DNA of 64,000 nucleotides from Pseudomonas chlororaphis subsp. aurantiaca (lineage in GTDB: Bacteria; Pseudomonadota; Gammaproteobacteria; Pseudomonadales; Pseudomonadaceae), in contig NZ_CP059162.1 of the NCBI RefSeq assembly GCF_013466605.1, positions 3,782,001-3,846,000 of the forward strand, written 5' to 3'. Position 1 is the first letter of the stretch. Every line of letters begins with the position of its first letter. The notes below the pieces were generated by a model that searched no databases, was not told the DNA's origin, and was given only the letters and a program-made list of their open reading frames with translations. The translations under genes and the position numbers were made by a program. This document shows positions 61,870 to 64,000 of this stretch, piece after piece.

Positions 61870-63021
61870 TTATTCCAGGCCGACCTTGTACAGCGTGCCC
61901 TTGTCCTCGTCGGTCAGCACATACAGATAACCGTCCGGCCCCTGGCGCACGTCGCGGATGCGCTCCTTGAGTTCGCTCAGCAGGCGCTCTTCGTGGCCCA
62001 CCTTGTCGCCGTCGAATTGCAGGCGGATCAGTTCCTGGGAAGCCAGGGCGCCGATAAACAGGTTGTGTTGCCAGGCCTTGAAGCGGTCGCCATCGTAGAA
62101 GGCCATGCCGCTGATAGCGGGAGACTTCTCCCAGACATGCCGCGGCCCCACGGTGCCTGGAGCGGTCTTGCCCTGGGCTTCGGGAATCGGCGCACCGGAA
62201 TAGTTGATGCCGTGGGTCGCCAGGGGCCAGCCGTAGTTCTTGCCCCGCTCGATCAGGTTGATTTCGTCGCCGCCCTTGGGCCCGTGCTCGTTATCCCACA
62301 GGGTGCCGCTCCAGGGGTTGAGCGCCGCGCCCTGGGGGTTGCGGTGGCCGTAGGACCAGATTTCCGGGCGCACGCCCGGCTGGCCGACGAAGGGGTTGTC
62401 CTGCGGGATCCGGCCGTCCGGATACAGGCGCACGATCTTGCCCTGCAGCTTGTCCAGGTCCTGGGCGGTCGGGCGCTCGTTGTTTTCCCCCAGGGTGATG
62501 AACAGGTAGCCGTCGCGGTCGAACACCAGGCGCGAACCGAAATGGTTGCCGGTGGAGAGCTTGGGCGTCTGGCGGAAAATCACCTGGAAATCCTTGAGTG
62601 TCTTCAGATCCTCGGACAGCCGCCCTCGCCCCACCGCCGTCCCCGCCGTGCCGCCCTCGCCGCCGCCTTCGGCATAGGACAGGTAGACCAGGCGGTCCTG
62701 CTTGAAGTCCGGCGACAGCACCACATCCAGCAAGCCGCCCTGGCCCTTGGCCCAGACCTGCGGCACGCCGCCCAGGGGCGCCGAGAGCTTGCCGTCGGTG
62801 CCGACCAGCCGCAGGTTGCCCGGCCGTTCGGTCACCAGGATGCCCTGGCGGTCCGGCAGGAACGCCAGGGCCCAGGGATGATCCAGGCCCTCGACCACCG
62901 GGGTCACGCTCAGCGGGCCCTGCTCGCTCTGCAACTGTTGGCGGGTGGCGGCCGCGGCCGGTAGCGCGCTGCTCAGGACAAGGCTGGCGCAGACTGTCGC
63001 CAAGAGGGTTTTACGCAACAT
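61870..63021 (-). CDS. PQQ-dependent soluble aldose sugar dehydrogenase (YliI/Asd-like)
   Basis: The 383-residue protein has a signal peptide (1 to about 25, ALPAAAA) and the six-bladed GSDH propeller: GLDHPWALAFLPDRQGILVTERPG near 45-68, GQGGLLDVVLSPDF, SGNHFGSRL-like STGNHFGSRLVFDRDGYLF, and SYGHRNPQGAALNPWSG. The family oxidises aldoses in the periplasm with PQQ. It is related to E. coli YliI. It probably forms a transcript with the small exported-protein gene 67 bases upstream. Confidence 0.88.
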   Translation of the reverse strand: MLRKTLLATVCASLVLSSALPAAAATRQQLQSEQGPLSVTPVVEGLDHPWALAFLPDRQGILVTERPGNLRLVGTDGKLSAPLGGVPQVWAKGQGGLLDVVLSPDFKQDRLVYLSYAEGGGEGGTAGTAVGRGRLSEDLKTLKDFQVIFRQTPKLSTGNHFGSRLVFDRDGYLFITLGENNERPTAQDLDKLQGKIVRLYPDGRIPQDNPFVGQPGVRPEIWSYGHRNPQGAALNPWSGTLWDNEHGPKGGDEINLIERGKNYGWPLATHGINYSGAPIPEAQGKTAPGTVGPRHVWEKSPAISGMAFYDGDRFKAWQHNLFIGALASQELIRLQFDGDKVGHEERLLSELKERIRDVRQGPDGYLYVLTDEDKGTLYKVGLE

Positions 63022-63088
63022 GCACGATTCCTTCTGTCGATAAAAAGGTTTCCACCCGGAGCCGGCATCGGCCTCGGGCGGTCAGCGT

Positions 63089-63454
63089 TTATCGCTGCTG
63101 TTGGTTACGCGGTGGGGTCACGGGTGTCGGATCGATGATCCGTGGCTGGGTGATGGTGCGCGGGTAACCGTTGCCGATGCCGCCGTTCTCCAGGGTCGGA
63201 GGGCGTTGCACCGGTACCGGATTAACCCCACGGACAGCTGGGGCACTCGGCTGGGTGCCCTGCATGCTGTTGGGGTTGGCCCGGCGAATCGGGCTGTTGT
63301 AGGGATTGTTGTTACTGCTGCCGGGCAGGTTCTGCGCCAGCAGCATGGCGGGCGCCGGGCTGCTGTCCGCGTGCGCCTGGGGCGCGGCGAACGCCGCGGT
63401 GCTGGCCCAACTCATCAATGCGAAAGCGGCAAGACCGCGAAGCAGGCTGTTCAT
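63089..63454 (-). CDS. Small exported Pro/Asn-rich protein
   Basis: The 121-residue protein has a signal peptide (1 to about 23, ending AFA). The rest is low-complexity, rich in Pro, Asn, Gln and Gly (SNNNPYNSPIRRANPNS, PVPVQRPPTLENGG), with no cysteine. It looks intrinsically disordered and secreted to the periplasm. No family is recognised. Codon use is normal for the genome, so it is probably real. Confidence 0.65.
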   Translation of the reverse strand: MNSLLRGLAAFALMSWASTAAFAAPQAHADSSPAPAMLLAQNLPGSSNNNPYNSPIRRANPNSMQGTQPSAPAVRGVNPVPVQRPPTLENGGIGNGYPRTITQPRIIDPTPVTPPRNQQQR

Positions 63455-63670
63455 GACGACCCTCTTGGATGGCGACGAGTTATCGCATTCGAGTCCAGGC
63501 TACGTCGCAGGTTCGGCCTTGTTAATTAAATAATCCGCCAGACATGTAACACGAGTTATCGGCTTGCCCCCTGCAGCCCGGCACCCCGGGGAAACTTTCG
63601 CGCCACGCCACGGGTCACCTGAAAACCAGTCGCTGCATAGCGATTCCACAGTCAATACGGGGACAGGCTC

Positions 63671-64000
63671 ATGGCACGGGCAATCTGGAAAGGCGCGATC
63701 AGTTTCGGCCTGGTTCACATTCCGGTGGCGCTGGTCTCGGCGACCTCTTCCCAGGGCGTCGACTTCGACTGGCTGGACCAGCGCACCATGGACCCGGTGG
63801 GTTACAAGCGGATCAACAAGGTCACCGGCAAGGAAGTCACCAAGGAACATATCGTCAAGGGCGTGGCCTACGAAAAAGGCCGCTATGTGCTGCTCAGCGA
63901 GGACGAGATCCGCTCGGCCCACCCGCTGTCGACCCAGACCATCGATATCTTCGCCTTCGTCGACAGCCAGCAGATCCCACTGCAGAACATCGACACCCCC
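63671..64000 (+). CDS. ku: Ku protein, N-terminal part (runs off the window)
   Basis: The frame runs from ATG 63671 to the right edge, giving 110 residues. MARAIWKGAISFGLVHIPVA is the hallmark opening of bacterial Ku, followed by GVDFDWLDQRTMDPVGYKRI, VTKEHIVKGVAYEKGRYVLL and IDIFAFVDSQQIP. Ku binds DNA ends and recruits LigD for non-homologous end joining. A ligD gene would be expected nearby, beyond the window. Confidence 0.95.
   Translation, partial: MARAIWKGAISFGLVHIPVALVSATSSQGVDFDWLDQRTMDPVGYKRINKVTGKEVTKEHIVKGVAYEKGRYVLLSEDEIRSAHPLSTQTIDIFAFVDSQQIPLQNIDTP

Overview
The window looks like a chromosomal segment of a fluorescent Pseudomonas (P. fluorescens group, e.g. the protegens/chlororaphis/fluorescens lineages). 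Reasons: high GC with strong GC3 codon use, a complete mannitol/arabitol operon in the order mtlEFGKDYZ, an OprD-family porin, a FadDx/FadB2x/FadAx/FadEx/FadB1x cluster as in P. putida, DUF1652 and DUF2790 proteins, and many intergenic REP/REPIN palindromes typical of Pseudomonas. These assignments rest on reading the sequence and on recalled family features; no search was run.

Layout. 0-4.2 kb: tail of an unknown gene, a LysR regulator, and a GtrA/GtrB/GT39 trio for polyprenyl-linked glycosylation. 4.3-14 kb: short and branched-chain acyl-CoA catabolism. Two forward genes (3-hydroxyisobutyryl-CoA hydrolase, acyl-CoA dehydrogenase) converge on a five-gene reverse operon (acyl-CoA synthetase, SDR, thiolase, acyl-CoA dehydrogenase, enoyl-CoA hydratase), with an AraC-type regulator upstream. 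14.2-16.4 kb: a TonB-dependent siderophore receptor. 16.7-25.4 kb: the mtl polyol uptake and catabolism operon, without an adjacent mtlR. 25.4-27.6 kb: a transglycosylase-like lipoprotein and an OprD porin.

28.2-46.3 kb: a 17-gene Wzx/Wzy-type exopolysaccharide locus. It makes UDP-glucuronate and UDP-galacturonate (ugd, epimerase), primes the lipid carrier (PHPT), exports through a Wza-like channel and a kinase-less copolymerase, and contains three glycosyltransferases, a Wzy-like polymerase, a Wzx-like flippase, two deacetylase-type and two acyltransferase-type enzymes, a secreted glycoside-hydrolase-like protein, and a CpsD-like protein that has lost its Walker A lysine.

46.4-53.3 kb: a T6SS vgrG island. 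VgrG has a C-terminal extension that begins where base composition drops. It is translationally coupled to a PD-(D/E)xK-type DNase effector (PoNe-like) and followed by a DUF1910/1911 (PoNi-like) immunity gene and two paralogous lipoproteins of unknown role.

53.5-64 kb: DUF2790, DUF1652, ecotin, a threonine dehydratase lacking its regulatory domain, DUF2834, a ParD-like/methionine aminopeptidase pair with a palindromic operator, a RimK-like ligase plus CorA-like operon divergent from a GNAT-C39 peptidase, a PQQ-type sugar dehydrogenase, a small exported protein and the start of Ku. The best new observation is upstream of the threonine dehydratase: a complete isoleucine transcription attenuator (promoter, leader peptide with Ile-Ile-Thr-Ala-Ile, pause/antiterminator/terminator arms) in which the leader peptide appears to be leaderless or nearly so.
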